The notes: generated by a model not told the origin, from the letters alone. A stretch of DNA of 64,000 nt from Strigamia acuminata (GCA_949358305.1 OX442314.1:37297211-37361210), one strand, 5' to 3'. Shown: positions 29,490 to 42,480, numbered from the stretch's first letter. Program-made: numbers and translations.

Positions 29490-30110
29490 AAAATGAGCAA
29501 GAAAAATGGCTGCACGTGTCCGAGTCAAGAGGCCGCTGAAAAGAAACTGCCTTCCCCTTGTCCTTCCCAGTGTCCGACCTGTCTCGACACACAAAACGCC
29601 TTTTGTATCCCTCATGCCCACCTCTGCGCCCAACACTGGTCCGCCGAGGTGAACGATGCCCCGCACATTCACTCGGCTCTTGGCACCAAGCCGTCTGAAG
29701 GCGGAAAAAATTCCAGTCACGTGACACGACCGGCTCTATCTCGGCCAGGTGTTCGCTCGGCCCACCTGCGTCACTTCACGTGCGTGTGTGTGGGAAAGAC
29801 ACACATTGGCGTCTCCCTCTTCGCTTCTTACACAAGCACCAACCACCCCACGGCCCCCACGGCCCCCAATCTCTCTCTCTCTCTCTATCTCCAATTCCCT
29901 TCTCCTTATCTGATAACACGAGTGGCAAAAAGCGACTCACGTTTCGAAATATCATCGAAAATAAATACGTTAACCTCGATTTATGTAGTTTAATGAACGT
30001 CAGGCCGAGCAGAAAGCCACACAACGCTATAATTACGCGCGAAATTGATCAAATTGATCAAATTGATCAAATCACGCCCACTTTCTAATATCATTCACGT
30101 TTTTGTTCCC
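29490..30110. other. Complex-sequence island
   Basis: GC-richer, non-repetitive sequence between two arrays. It includes an ATG frame of 166 codons (29493-29993, plus) that is Cys/His/Pro-rich at the start and low-complexity later; it lacks domain features and overlaps minus-strand frames, so I do not call it a gene. Ends in three GATCAAATT repeats. Confidence 0.5.
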
Positions 30111-30354
30111 TTCAAGGCTCCAACCTGTAGAACCATTTAAATGACATGATTTGGATTTTTTTTTTTTTTTTTTTAATCAATTGATTTGATTTGCGTTGGA
30201 AAAGCAAATTTGAGCATTCAACAGCTTGGAGACGGTAGCGAGCAAAATGTGCAATACATTTTGTGTGTAATAACGCAAATGGGGGCCGATCGAGGGCGTA
30301 TTGTAGCGTGGACACAAAAAACAAATGTCTAGGGCCAATCAAAAAAGCGTAATT

Positions 30355-30995
30355 AAAATTGTTTTAGGCCAAAAAAATGATTATTAGACCAAAAAAATGA
30401 TTATTAGACCAAAAAAATTCAAGTTAAGGCTAAAAAAATATTCTATTTTAAGCTAAAAAAATATTCAATTTTAGGCTGAAAAATCTAATTTTAGGCTGAA
30501 AAATCTAATTTTAGGCTAAAAAATCTAATTTTAGGCTAAAAAATCTAATTTTAGGCTAAAAAATCTAATTTTAGGCTAAAATGTCTAATTTTTAGCTAAA
30601 AAATCTAATTTTATGCTAAAAAATCTAATTTCAGGCTAAAAAATCTAATTTTATGCTAATAAATATAATTTTAGGCTAAAAATCTAATTTTAAGCTAAAA
30701 AATCTAATTTTAGGCTAAAAAATCTAATTTTAAGCTAAAGAATCTAATATTAGGCTAAAAAATCTAATTTTAGGCTAAAAAATCTAATTTTAGGCTAAAA
30801 AATCTAATTTTAGGCTAAAAAATCTAATTTTAGGCTAAAAAATCTAATTTTAAGCTAAAAAATCTAATTTTAGGCTAAAAAATCTAATTTTAGGCTAAAA
30901 ATCTAATTTTAGGCTAAAAAATCTAATTTTACACCATAAAAATCTAATTTTACACCATAAAAATCTAATTTTACACCATAAAAATCCAATTGTAA
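30355..30995. repeat. 20-bp tandem array, CTAAAAAATCTAATTTTAGG
   Basis: About 30 copies of a 20-bp unit with an internal CTAA...TTAG dyad. Right-hand copies change to a TACACCATAAAAATC type. Confidence 0.92.
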
Positions 30996-31059
30996 ACCCA
31001 AATAAATAAAATTATCAAACTAAAAAAAAAAATCAATCTCAAACAAACAAAAAATAATA

Positions 31060-31920
31060 ACAATTACCCACACTTAATCGACAAATCGTCAATCCCAAAA
31101 AACCTTAAACCCACCCCCGTCCGTCAAACCGTCCACACACCTCCGATTTCAACTTCCACGCAATCCTCTCGTAACCACCATAACATATTCATTTCTCACG
31201 ACTTCACCGTCCGCGCTTAAACAAACTCCAGCGTGATTTACACTCATATTGGCTGCATTTAAGATGCGCACTAAGTGAGCTGGCCTTGGCGCACTGCATC
31301 GACGCATTAATCTTGTTTGTTAACGGCACACTCGAAGCGAGTAATTGATGTTTGACAGGCTTTGATGAAGATGACCACCAAAGAACAAAAGAGAAAAGAG
31401 AGAGAGGAGGAGTGAGTGAGTGAGTGAGTGAGTGTTGTTAGGAATTCCAGGAAGCTAGTCAAATTCTTGCGCTCCCATCCCGTCCCACCTCACCACCAAC
31501 GACTAAATGCGTTCTCCCCGCACCTCTGTCTCACTCTGCGCTTCGCCTTGCTCGCTGCCCCCTCGGACCGGATGCTCCCCCCTCCCTCGGACCTCACCAC
31601 ACCTTGTGCCTCTTTTTCTTACCAATCAGCGGCTGATTGATAGGCCACCCATGGGTGGCAAAAACAAAGGGCACCGAATCAAGGGGGAGGGCGAATCGGT
31701 GGAACGCGCGCGTTTTAGCCTCCCACGCTGCTCGTAAAAATAGACCGCGCGTTCGGCCTCTTGCTCTGGGGCAGAGCCGCGCAATTTAGGGGTTGTGGAG
31801 AAGAAAGGCGATTGGGAGAGAAGGGGAGAGTTTGTTGGTTTAGCTAATTGTGTGCGATATAGAGACGCAGTGGGGGTGGCCACACACAACCCCTCCACAT
31901 TAATCATGTTCGACGCACTG
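31060..31920. other. Complex-sequence island
   Basis: Unique, GC-richer sequence of about 0.85 kb with a GAGT microsatellite at 31410-31435. No gene supportable on either strand. It may be regulatory, given the nearby ligand genes, but no specific site is identified. A poly-T run of about 32 bases follows at 31949-31980. Confidence 0.5.
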
Positions 31921-31947
31921 CACCGGAAGTAAACCCCTTTTGCGAAG

Positions 31948-31985
<38 letters not shown>

Positions 31986-32109
31986 GGTTGAAAGAGGGAA
32001 ATGAAATTGAGGTTTGGATTGTGTGGGTAAAGTTGTTGAGTTTTGTTGGTGGTGGGGTATAAGAAGAGAAATGTGTTTAAAGATTTGGGGTTAGTTTTCA
32101 ATAAGAAAA

Positions 32110-32715
32110 CTGTTCTGAAAATCTTTCCAAATTTTTCTAAAAATCTTAAAAATTTTTCTAAAAATCTTAAAAATTTTTCTAAAAATCTTAAAAAATTTTC
32201 TAAAAATCTTAAAAAATTTTCTAAAAATCTTAAAAATTTTTCTAAAAATCTTTAAAATTTTTCCTAAAAATCTTTAAAAACTTTCCCAAAAATCTTTCAA
32301 AATTTTCCTAAAAATCTTTACACATTTTCCTAAAAATCTTTACAAATTTTCCTAAAAACCTTTAAAAAATTTCCTAAAAACCTTTAAAAATTTTCCTAAA
32401 ACTCTACAAAATTTCCTAAAAACCTTTAAAAATTTTCCTAAAACTCACAAATTTCCCTAAAAAGTTTTAAAAAATTTCCTAAAAACCTTTAAAAATTTTC
32501 CTAAAAATCCTTCCAAATTTTTCCAAAAATCCTTCCAAATTTTCCAAAAATCCTTCCAAATTTTCCAAAAATCCTTCCAAACTTTTCCAAAAATCCTTCC
32601 AAATTTTTCCAAAAATCCTTCCAAATTTTCCAAAAATCCTTCCAAATTTTTCCAAAAATCCTTCCAAATCTTTCCAAAAATCCTTCCAAATTTATCCAAA
32701 AATTCTTCCAAAAAT
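32110..32715. repeat. Tandem array of about 20-22 bp
   Basis: Units of the form TCTAAAAATCTTAAAAATTT grade into CCAAAAATCCTTCCAAATTTT. Phe/Lys-rich frames on both strands follow the repeat. Confidence 0.9.
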
Positions 32716-33740
32716 TTCAAAAAAACATCTCCAAAACATCCCAACCTCACGAAACCTCCAAAAACACCACATAAATCGCTCACTCCTGCAAAATAATACC
32801 CCAAACAGACCATTACTTTAAACCACAATAATCAACCGATGTATACAACATCTTACTTACCATAAATTTACATCAACTCAACACTCCTTACGATACTTCC
32901 ACACCAAGACCAACCACTCGCCTACAGCCCCCCACACACCCACAAAAGCCCAACTTTAATTCACCAATTTCCCAAAAACAAAAACAAAAAAACAATCCAC
33001 CCAATTTCCCCTCTTTCCTTCATCAATTCAAACCACTGGGCCCCCAATTGGTCCCAAAACCCACCCAGGGCCCCTCACAGAGCCCCAAAATTAAAAAAAA
33101 CACCAAAACTTGACCCGCTTTTAGTAAATAATTAAAAACTCACTCAATCTCCGAGATATATTGCTAATAAACAATGCGGAGATTCTAGTTCTCCATCCAC
33201 CCACTCGCGAGCTAAATTCATTCGTCGGATTCGATTCGATTCGTCGATCGCTTCGTTTCGTTTCTTTTCTTTCACGCTCTATTTGGCGATCCGCTTTTAA
33301 GTGTAATGTAGGCTTCGGCGTCCCAAAATGGAACAGGAAGAACCCTGTTTAATTTGATTAACAATTATTTTTATTAAAGCGAATTCTGATGTGTAGGGAT
33401 ACGATGGAGGGAAAGGAAAAAATAAATTAAAATGTTTGTGCCGAGACGATAATTGTTTCGGTGAATGGAGAAAGAGAGAGAAAGTTCAAATTGGGTGGGC
33501 GAGGGAAATAGGTGTGGTCGACGGATGACGAGAAACAGCAGGCTGCTGGTCGGCATGCCGCGGCAAATGAGAGAGAGAGAGACCCTCGAGAAAATTTACG
33601 GGTGCAGATAAGGAAAGAGCGGAACACTTGGCAAAACATCCTCTTTCTGTCTCTCCCAGACGCCCGCCAAATGGGGCCCCACCGATTTGTATTCACCGAA
33701 CGAAAAAATAAGATTTTTTTCATTTTTTAGAAACATCATC
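32716..33740. other. Complex-sequence island, no gene seen
   Basis: Non-repetitive sequence with GA-rich stretches and a TTCGATTCG cluster near 33225-33260. Frames are short and overlapping. Confidence 0.5.
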
Positions 33741-33744
33741 TGAA

Positions 33745-34465
33745 ACGGGGCCCCTAGAAATCCGGGGCCCCATGAGAGTGCCCCGAATGGGCCCCCAATT
33801 TGAAAATATGAAATAAAATCGAAATATGAATTTGTAATGTTTTATTTTTATATTTGGCGGATTTTTGATCGAGGGCTCTTCTTTTTGGGGCCCCTAGAAA
33901 TCCGGGGCCCCATGAGAGTGCCCCGAATGGGCCCCCAATTTAAAAATACGAAATAAAATCAAAATATGAGTTTAAAATGTTTTGTTTTTCTATTTGGCAG
34001 ATTAATGATCTGGGGCCCTTATTTTTGGGGCCTCTAGAAATCTGAGGCCCTGCACGAAAGCCCCAAATGGGCCTCCAATTCATATTAACAAATAAAAATG
34101 TTTTGTTTTTCTGTTCGGTGAATTTATGATCTAAGGCCCTTCTAGGGCCCTCTAGACATCTAGGGCCCAAACCGAGTGCCCCAAATGGACCCCTATGCGA
34201 ATGCCGCAAGTGGGCCCTTATGCGAGTGCCCCAAATGGGCCCCCAATTTATATTAATAAATATTAATAAATAAAAATGATTTGTTTTTTGGTGGATTTAT
34301 GATCTAGGACCCTTCTTTTTGGGGCCCTTAGACATCTAGACCCTACGCGAGTGCCCCGAACGAAGCCCCCTAATTCCCATTGATAAAATAAAACCAAAAC
34401 GTCGATTTATATTATTTGATTTTTCTTCTTTGCAGATTTACGATCCGGGGGCCCACTTTTCCGAG
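33745..34465. repeat. GGGGCCCC minisatellite, about 140-bp unit
   Basis: GGGGCCCCTAGAAATCC recurs at 33747, 33887 and (diverged) 34027, 140 bp apart, then more loosely to 34450. Each unit has several GGGCCC self-complementary blocks separated by an AT-rich arm. Related GGGGCCC arrays fill intron 1 of the BMP2/4 gene. Confidence 0.85.
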
Positions 34466-34649
34466 GGCCCCTAAACGCCCGCTTTCGTCATTACACAGTA
34501 CAGAATTTACCATGGCATTTGTCAACGCCATTCAACAAATATTCTTCTCCACAACATTTCATTTATTTGTTCTAAAAGTGGTCAGTCAGGTTGAATTTTA
34601 ATTATATTCCAGCACCAACCAACCAACCAACCTTCTCCTCTCTTTCTCT

Positions 34650-35700
34650 CTCTCGCTCGCTCGCTCGCGATGATCTGTTGTAATAGACTCCACGCAGTCT
34701 ACGGCAAGTGTGCAGTTGACCTTGGCCGCGATTGCAACGCGCATGCATACTCCTCGTGTGTGTCTCGTGTGGCATCCCCAATAACCAAACCAAACGACCA
34801 TGGATTTATTCAAAACAAACAAATTCCCCTTTGATTTTGCAACCGAAACAAACCACACACACAACACACAACAAAAAAAAAAATAAAAAAAAATAAAAAA
34901 TAAATAAATATATAAAACAAAATAAAATAAATTAAAAACATGCACCTGCTCAAATCTTGACATTCGCCAGGTAAACACCAAAACAACATGTTCAAAACCC
35001 CTCGGGCTGAACGCATTTAACCCTACGATGCACCTGACAGGTGTGCCACGACACCCACGCCTCCTCGCGGCCGAGTGGCGAAATAACACGACAGTGATGG
35101 CGGTTTTGCAGTTCATTACAGCGAGCGCGAGGCTGGTGGGGGTCGGGAGGGTGAGCGCGGGGCAGGGGGTGGCGAATAGCAGGCAGCGAACGCGGGGGTG
35201 AACCGAGAAGGTTGTAATTGAGTTTCTGGCGGGCGGCGTGCGGGCCTGATTATAGGGTATGGAGCAAAGACACGAACCAGAGCGAGCGCACGAGGGACTG
35301 CGGCTGCGCGGGGCCATTTGTGCTCAATAGACTCCCACGGACGCGATGGGGGCCTTTAAAAACCACTTCCCGAGGGACCTCTTTGTGCGAATCAACGACC
35401 GAATGTTCGCGATAAATAATAACACACACGGCGCTCGCGATTTATTGATCTTTGTGCGGAGAAACGGCGGAAAACGTCGGTGGATTCGGCGCGATGGCGC
35501 AATGGCGTCACGCAGTCTAATGGCGGCGGCGAAAATACTCTCGACAACTTTTATTTAATTTTTTTTTTGTTTTTTATTTTGTATGTCGGTCAAATGTACG
35601 CGGAAATAAATGCGTTGTGTGGATTTGGTGTTTCGGTGGAGGAAAAATCGGGTTTTTCGTTCGAAAGTGACATCGAGTTTGGCCTAGATTTCGGATGATG
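34650..35700. other. Complex GC-rich island
   Basis: Contains CTCT/GCTC microsatellites at the left edge and a CpG-rich stretch 35000-35530. No frame has gene-like features. It is a candidate cis-regulatory segment for the ligand gene at 37.3 kb, by position only. Confidence 0.45.
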
Positions 35701-36299
35701 AGAAAACGTGATTTTGGTTGTTTTTTATTTTTTTTCTTTTTTGGATTTTTTTTTTTTTTTTTGCTCGTGCTTCTTCAATCCGGGCATGCAGGTGTGTGTC
35801 AAGAAGGAAAAGATCCCCATGACCCCAACACCCCCCTGGGGCGAACACCTGGGCTGCGAGAAGTGCGTGCAATGGCGAAAATATAGTCGGTGGGCATTCT
35901 GGGCAACTGGGTTCGAGGTTGGTTGGAGAAAATGTTAAGATGGCGGATGGCATTTTATTTTATTTTTATTTTTGTAAATTTTGTTTTTTTTTGGGGGGTA
36001 AATATGGTTGGGGAAAGTGTGGGGGGGGGTGTGGGGTGGGGGGAGTTTTGTGTGGTTTTGGAGTGGTTTTTTTGTTTGTTTGTTTTTGTTTGTTTTGGTT
36101 GTTGATTAGTTAGGAATAAAAGTGAGGAATCGGAAAGAATGCGCGGAATGTTGACGCGAAAAAAAAGGAAGGAGAGAAAGAGAAAAAAAAATCACCGGAA
36201 GGAATTTTTACCTGTTTGCTGCGGCCAAGTGCATGTGAAGTGAAGAAGAGAATTCTGGAAAGAATTTTGGATTGAATAAAAGAAAAAAGAATTTGAAAA

Positions 36300-37115
36300 A
36301 TGAAAGAAAAATGCGAGTATAAGCAGAAAGGCAGAAGAATCGAAAGAAAGGTCAAAGAAAGGCAGAAAAATCGATAGAAAGGCAGAAAAATCGAAAGAAA
36401 AGCAGAAAAATCGAAAGAAGAGCAGAAAAATCGAAAGAAGAGCAGAAAAATCGAAAGAAAAGCAGAAAAATCGATAGAAAAGCGGAAAAATCGAAAGAAA
36501 AGCAGAAAAATCGATAGAAAAGCGGAAAAATCGAAAGAAAAGCAGAAAAATCGAAAAAAAAAACAGAAAGAAAAGCAGCAAAATCGAAGTATAAGCAGAA
36601 AAATCAAAAGGAAAGCAGAAAAATCGAAAGGAAATTAGAAAAATCGATAGAAAAGCAGAAAAATCGATAGAAAAGCAGAAAAGTCGATAGAAAAGCAGAA
36701 AAATCGAAAAAAAAAACAGAAAGGAAAGCAGAAAAATCGAATGAAATTCAAACAACAAATAATTCAACGAAATACAAAAAAAATCAAAGAAAAACAAAAT
36801 AATCTAAGAAAATCAAAACAATCGAGATAAAAAATTATTGAAACCCAGTAAAATCCAAATAAAAATCATCGAAAAGCAGACAAATCGATACAAAAATCAT
36901 CGAAAAACTGACAAATCCATACAAAAATCATCGAAAAACAGACAAATCCATACAAAAATCATCGAAAATCAGACAAATCCATACAAAAATCATCGAAAAA
37001 CAGAAAAATCCATACAAAAATCCTCGAAAAACAGACAAATCCATACAAAAATCATCGAAAATCAAACAAATCCATACAAAAATCATCGAAAAACAGAAAA
37101 ATCCAAAGTAAAATC
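36300..37115. repeat. Two adjacent arrays, 20-bp and 30-bp units
   Basis: 36300-36750 repeats AAAGCAGAAAAATCGA (20 bp). 36850-37110 repeats a 30-bp unit containing ATCCATACAAAAATCATCG. The units share AAAAATCG and may have a common origin. Confidence 0.9.
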
Positions 37116-37299
37116 GAAACAGAAATCGACAGGACTCACAGTTGGGCCCCGAAATCCTTCAGCAAATGATTTTTCCACAAAAATTGCAACGCGTGACTCC
37201 CAAAAAAGTTGAGCTCGTGTTTGTAAATCGACAGGAAATCAAACCTTTCTGAGTCGAATATCCGTGATGCGTGCAGGATATTTCATCTCCTTGCAAATA

Positions 37300-37312
37300 A
37301 AGTATAAAACCG
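37300..37312 (+). promoter_or_regulatory. TATA box of the first BMP gene
   Basis: AGTATAAAAC at 37301-37310. A start about 30 bp later (near 37333) leaves a leader of only some 14 nt before ATG at 37347. Confidence 0.65.
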
Positions 37313-37346
37313 AGGGGTTGTGGGTTAAAGGGCAACACTTGCAAGC

Positions 37347-39100
37347 ATGCATTTCACTTTAACATTTCTCCTTTTCGTCGGTCTGTCGACGTCGTCTTGC
37401 GGGGTGCCGTTGCCGCATCCGAACTCGCTGGATGAATCAATTCCCCGATACATGTTGCGCTTGTACGAACAAATCACCAAAGGAATAAACCCTGGAAAAT
37501 GTGGATACAATACCGTGAGGAACCTTAAAAACCTCGGTAAGTTCAACAACTTTCGCTTTTACATTTAGTTTTAACGTCAAATCGCCTTTCCCCCGTGTTT
37601 TTCACGTTAAACCACCATTTTCAAAGTGTTTTTCACGTTAAATCGTCATTTTCAAGCCGGTTTTCACGTTAAATCACCATTTCCAAAGTGTTTTTCACGT
37701 TAAATTGCTATTTTCAAGGTGTTTTTCACGCTAAATCGCCATTTCCAATGTGTTTTTCACGTTAAATCGCCATTATCAAGGTGTTTTTCACGTTAAATCG
37801 TCATTTTCAAGTCGGTTTTCACGTTAAATCACCATTTCCAAAGTGTTTTTCACGTTAAATTGCTATTTTCAAGGTGTTTTTCACGTTAAATAGCAATTTC
37901 CAATGTGTTTTTCACGTTAAATCGCCATTTTCAAAATGTTTTTCACGTTAAATCGCCATTTTCAAGGTGTTTTTCACGTTAAATCGCTACCATTTTCAAT
38001 ATGCTTTTCACGTTAATTTACGTTTTTTACATAAAATCGACGTTTTCCACGTTAAATAAACGTTTTTCACGTTAAATAGCAGTTTTTCACGTAAAAATAT
38101 AGATTTTTAACATAAAAAATAGACGTTTTTCACATAAACTCGACGTTTTTCACGTAAAATTCGCCGTTAAACCAACTCTTTTCTCCGTGTTTTCCCCATT
38201 AATTCGACGTTAACTTTGATTTCAGGTAACCCGGTGACATGTGAGGAGTACCAATTACGTTTCAACTTGTCCTCGATTCCAAACGATGATGGAAACATCC
38301 TCCGAGCGGCCCGAATCCATTTGGAGCTGACAAAAGACTTGTCCGATTGGCGCGCCGAATCCTTCTTCACGCGCACCACTTTCCGCCTCCACCTGGGCCA
38401 CGGGGCCCAAAAGGGACGCGCCATACAATGCGAAAACGAGCCCCGACCGGGCATCCGAGACATAGTATTCAACATCACGCAATTCCTCCAAAACACGCAG
38501 AAAAATCGCCCGCAATATCTCAATCTCACACTGGTAAACGAAAAAATCCCAAAAATGCAAATTTTTCACAAATTTTTCATATTTTTTTCCAATTCAAATT
38601 TCCAGATGATTGACGGCGAGCCGCCATTGCCAGCCTGTCCGCCGGACACGGTCAATTTCGAAGCCATGCTGGAAATGGAGACGTCTTCTCTGGAGCAAAT
38701 AAAGTGCAACCACGGAGACGAAACGAGTCCGAAACGGCGCAAACGATCGGCGCGCGCCGTCGCGAATAACGTTAAAATGGCGAGCGGAGTTTGTCAGCGG
38801 TATCCGCTGTCCATCAGCTTCCGGGACATCGGCTGGGACAATTGGATCGTGGCGCCGGCGACGTACAATGCGTATTTTTGCAGCGGGACGTGCCCGTTTC
38901 CGATCAACGATCATTTGAATGCGTCCAATCACGCCGTGGTGCAGAACCTGGTGCATTCGTTTCAGCCGAAAAACGTTCCGCCCGCGTGTTGCGCGCCGAC
39001 TAAGTTGGCGCCGATGTCGATGCTTTATTACGAGCATAACAGTTCGTTGATTCTCAAGACGTATGAAGATATGGTGGTCGACGAATGCGGCTGTCAATAG
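37347..39100 (+). CDS. Divergent BMP2/4-class TGF-beta ligand, 330 aa
   Basis: Secreted dimeric growth factor of the BMP group. Exons 37347-37536, 38226-38533 and 38606-39100 join in phase 1 then phase 0 (993 nt with stop). Residues 1-19 form a signal peptide (MHFTLTFLLFVGLSTSSC). The propeptide is short, about 225 residues, with MLRLYEQI and FNLSSIPNDD typical of BMP propeptides. A furin-type site RRKR lies before the mature part. The mature domain has the seven-cysteine pattern: CQRYPLSISF, GWDNWIVAP, CSGTCPFP, SNHAVVQNLVH, ACCAPTKL, EDMVVDECGCQ. It resembles BMP2/4 but has Ala in CCAP and DECGC at the end, as in some ADMP, Vg1/GDF1 and BMP9/10 types, so orthology is open. Intron positions match the neighbouring BMP2/4 gene. 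AATAAA at 39260. Confidence 0.9.
37570..38165. repeat. 30-bp array in intron 1
   Basis: Repeats of TTTTTCACGTTAAATCGCCA plus a ten-base spacer, about 30 bp in all, with CACGTTAA conserved. It fills the intron of the first BMP gene. Confidence 0.9.
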
Positions 39101-39344
39101 TTTATTTTATTTTTATTTTTATTTATTATATATTTTTAATATATGGATTTTTTAATATTTTAATATATGGATTTTTTAATATTTTAATATTTTAATATAT
39201 GGATTTTTTAATAATTTAATATTTTAATATATGGATTTTTTGATTTTTTGATTTGATTTAATAAATAATATTTATATTCACAATTTTGGTGTGTTTTTGG
39301 TCGTTTTTTTGTGCAAATTTTGTGTCGTTTTAGGAATAATCCGA

Positions 39345-39745
39345 AAAAATCGCATTTTTCGTAAAAGGAAAAATCGTAGTAGTATTCATAAATCGAAAAA
39401 TCGTAGTAGTATTCATAAATCAAAAAATCGCATTTTTACAAAAACGAAAAATCGCATTTTCCATTTTTCATAAAACGAAAAATCACATTTTCCATTATTC
39501 CTAAAACAAAAAAATCGCATTTTTCATAAAACAAAAAATCGTATTATTCATAAAATGAAAAATCGCATTTTCCATTTTTCATAAAACGAAAAATTGCATT
39601 TTTCATAAAACGAAAATTTGCATTTTTCATAAAACGAAAAATCGCATTTGTCATAAAACGAAAAATCGCATTTGTCATAAAACAAAAAATCGCATTTTTC
39701 CTAAAACGAAAAATCGCATTTTTACTAAAACAAAAAATCACACAA
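39345..39745. repeat. Tandem array of about 22 bp downstream of the BMP gene
   Basis: Units such as CATAAAACGAAAAATCGCAT. Minus-strand frames rich in Phe/Asn follow the repeat. The interval 39746-40180 continues as A-rich sequence with a C-run of 18 at 40061-40079. Confidence 0.88.
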
Positions 39746-40057
39746 AATGGCGTCCGTTTTGCACAATTTTTCATCAACTAGAGAACTAATTGATTGAAAA
39801 AAATTAACAAAAATAAAAAAAAATAAAAATAAAAAATCAATCAAAACGAAAAATCCAAAATACTCGCAAAACGACACGAAAACAACCTCCCCCGCCCACA
39901 ATCCCACATCACCCAAACAAAAATCCCAATAAAAAAAAAAAAAATTAATTCTCTCCACACAACCATCCTGCACTCTGGTGGCAAGATCCTCTTTTCTACC
40001 CAAATCAATCAAAACAAAAAAAAATTCCACAAAACGAACCAACACGAACACAACACC

Positions 40058-40090
<33 letters not shown>

Positions 40091-40179
40091 AAAAAAAAAT
40101 AAAAAAAAAACAAAAAAAAAACTGACCATTGTCCACTCCAACCAACTCCAACCACCAAAACCCCCCCAAACAAACCCAA

Positions 40180-40860
40180 ACTCGCATCCACTTGCCAACG
40201 ATCCGCACATGCCTCGCAAACTAGGGCCATTGTGCCGACCCAAATCACGGCCGGTGGACGCCGTCCGATGCGAGCCCAGGTGCATTGGCCGCGAGCAGCT
40301 GCTGCCATTGGGTCCGTGCGTGCCCGCGGCCAATCCGGCGTTGCACACTGCGCTTGCGCCGACCACTTGCCTCTTTATTGGCCGTGGGAGTGGGATGGAG
40401 TCAATCGAGTCGCAGACGTTCGGGAGAACCGAGGGCATGCTCTAAATGCTCACACCACGAGGAATCACGAGGAGTACGACTAACCCTACGCCGTCCACTC
40501 ACCAGCACCCGCACACGCCGAAACCACCCAGGTAGGCCGCCAATCTGGCATCCACTCGCGGCCGCCCGACACCCGCTCTCGGCCGCGGGACGGTGCGCTC
40601 GCCCGCCCGCCTCCCGACGCGCTTTTTCCGCGCGTTTTTTCCGCGCAGCTCGCTCGCTCTCGCGCTCGCCGAGATCAAGGTCACGTGCCGGCCGTGTGGA
40701 ATTCGAAAATGCGCTTTTTCTCGCGGACGTTAGCAGTGAATTTTGTGCCTTGTTTGCTGCGCGCCCTTCCAAAATGTCCCCTCGGGGCCTGACCAGGTGG
40801 CACAGACGCCTCCCCACCTGCCACCTGCGCGAGCTTCTTCCACGTTGTTTGCTAATTTAT
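40180..40860. other. CpG-rich island between the two BMP genes
   Basis: The most GC-rich stretch of the window, including GCCGCGGGAC- and CGCGCTCGC-type sequence. It has long overlapping frames on both strands, a known artefact of high GC, so none is called. A promoter or enhancer for the BMP2/4 gene is possible from position. 40861-41100 is poly-T and G-rich simple sequence. Confidence 0.45.
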
Positions 40861-41499
40861 TTTCAGCAACTTTTTTTTCCTTCTTTTTTTATTTATTTAT
40901 TTATTTTTTTTTTTTTTTGGGGGGGGGTGTGGGGGGAGGAATTTATTTATTTATATTTTCTATTTATTTTGTGTTGGATTTTTTTTTTTTTTTTTTTTTT
41001 TTTTGGTTATGCGAATCGACAACAGGTGGATCTTTATTTTTTTGGTTTTTTTTTTTTGTTGTTGGTGTTTTTTGGCGTTTTCGTCCAAGGGCATGACCTT
41101 TTATTGACGAATTGACCTTGCTGGGAAATGGCATCCCTTTTAGGTGGTGGTGGATCGGTAAGTTGGTTACGTCACGTCATTAGTCCCTCGGAGTGGACGG
41201 TTGTTCCCCCGCAGCAGTCTCGCTGCGTTCTCCGGTAGCCAATGTCCTGCTGGCGGCCCCTCGCAATGTCTCGCTGGGTTGTGCGCGATGTTTGGTTCGG
41301 AGTGTTGGGTTTGTTGCGTGTTGTGTTTGGAAGGGTTGGGAGGGTTTGGGGAATTTGGGTTTGCGCGGTGGGTGTTGCGGAGTGGTTTTTAGTGCACCCG
41401 CGCAGTATTTTTGTGTTGGGATGAGCTAAACAATTTTTTTTGGGCAGTTTTTGATTTTTTTTAGTGCAGTTTTTGAATTGTTTTTTGCGGTCTTTGAAT

Positions 41500-41955
41500 T
41501 ATGTTTGCATTTTTTTTATTGTTAATTTGCATTTGTCGGATTATTTTTGCATTTTTTAAAAATATTTGCAGTTTTTGCTATTTCATGAGTTTTTAAGCAC
41601 TTTGTTTTGTTTCTCTTGTGTTTTTGAGCATTTTTGAGAATTTTGTGCCATTTTTCTAGTCTTTTTGAGGATTTTGTACCGTTTTTCGAGTCTGTTTTAG
41701 CATTTTGTTGCGTTTTTCGAGTCTTTTCGAGTATTTTGTGCCGTTTTTCGAGTCTTTTTGAAGATTTTGTGACGATTTTCGAGTCTTTTTGAGCATTTTG
41801 TGTCCTTTTTGGAGTCTTTTTGAGCATTTTGTGCCGTTTTTCGAGTCTTTTTGAGCATTTTGTGCCTTTTTCGAGTATTTTGAGCATTTTGTGCCATTTT
41901 ACGAGTCTTTTTGAGCATTTTGTGCCGTTTTTCGAGTCTTTATAAGTATTTTCTG
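41500..41955. repeat. 31-bp tandem array
   Basis: Unit contains TTTTTGAGCATTTTGTGCCG and TTTTTCGAGTC, total 31 bp, about 14 copies. A 176-codon minus frame is repeat-derived. Confidence 0.92.
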
Positions 41956-42119
41956 CTATTTCTGCAGGGTATTCAAACACCATGCCACAAACCCATATTC
42001 CACCCACACCGCTAAAACCAAAACAAAACTTTCCACCTTCCAAAAACCACAAAACACGAACATTAAAAAAATTAATTCAATAAAATCCACCACAAAAAAA
42101 AAACCAAAAAAAAAAACCA

Positions 42120-42480
42120 ATCGTTTCAAATCACGTGTAAACCAACTGCCAATTTGTAGGTGTCGCCAATCGACGCTGACCACGCGGTGGTGGCGAAACC
42201 ACCCTGGAATGCAGTGGCCTCCGCGGGGCCACACGGCGAATTTTAACGAGTTCCTCGATGGCAAGGTCAACCCGAGCTCGCACTCGCTCGCACACGCGGG
42301 AGCGGGACCAGCCGCGAGAAAGATGCTCGCACACTCGCAAACCTCGAAAACCTCCCAATTAATTCCCCACAAACCGTCCACCCAACTGCTCCAAATCCAT
42401 TTCCAATACACAACCGCACAACCTTGACCCATCTGTCAGCCCACCCTCCAACTGACCAACTCAATTTTAGCTTCTTATCT
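42120..42480. other. Complex island just upstream of the BMP2/4 start
   Basis: Non-repetitive GC-rich sequence within 550 bp of the start codon. No TATA box recognised. A CAG acceptor-like site (TTTTTCCAG at 42637-42645) right before ATG suggests a spliced 5' UTR exon upstream. Confidence 0.45.

Noticed and set aside
29493-29993. 166-codon ATG frame, Cys/His/Pro-rich at its start
   Set aside because: No zinc-finger spacing or other domain; later half is CT microsatellite translation; opposite-strand frames overlap.
34598-35317. 239-codon minus-strand frame
   Set aside because: Driven by GC-rich and simple sequence; low-complexity protein with an oligo-Phe/Tyr stretch from an A/T run.
36110-36797. 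Two overlapping Phe/Ser-rich minus-strand frames (165 and 201 codons)
   Set aside because: Direct translations of the 20-bp AAAGCAGAAAAATCGA array in different frames.
40285-41115. 276-codon plus-strand frame between the BMP genes
   Set aside because: It runs from CpG-rich into poly-T sequence, overlaps equally long frames on the other strand, and shows no domain or splice logic.
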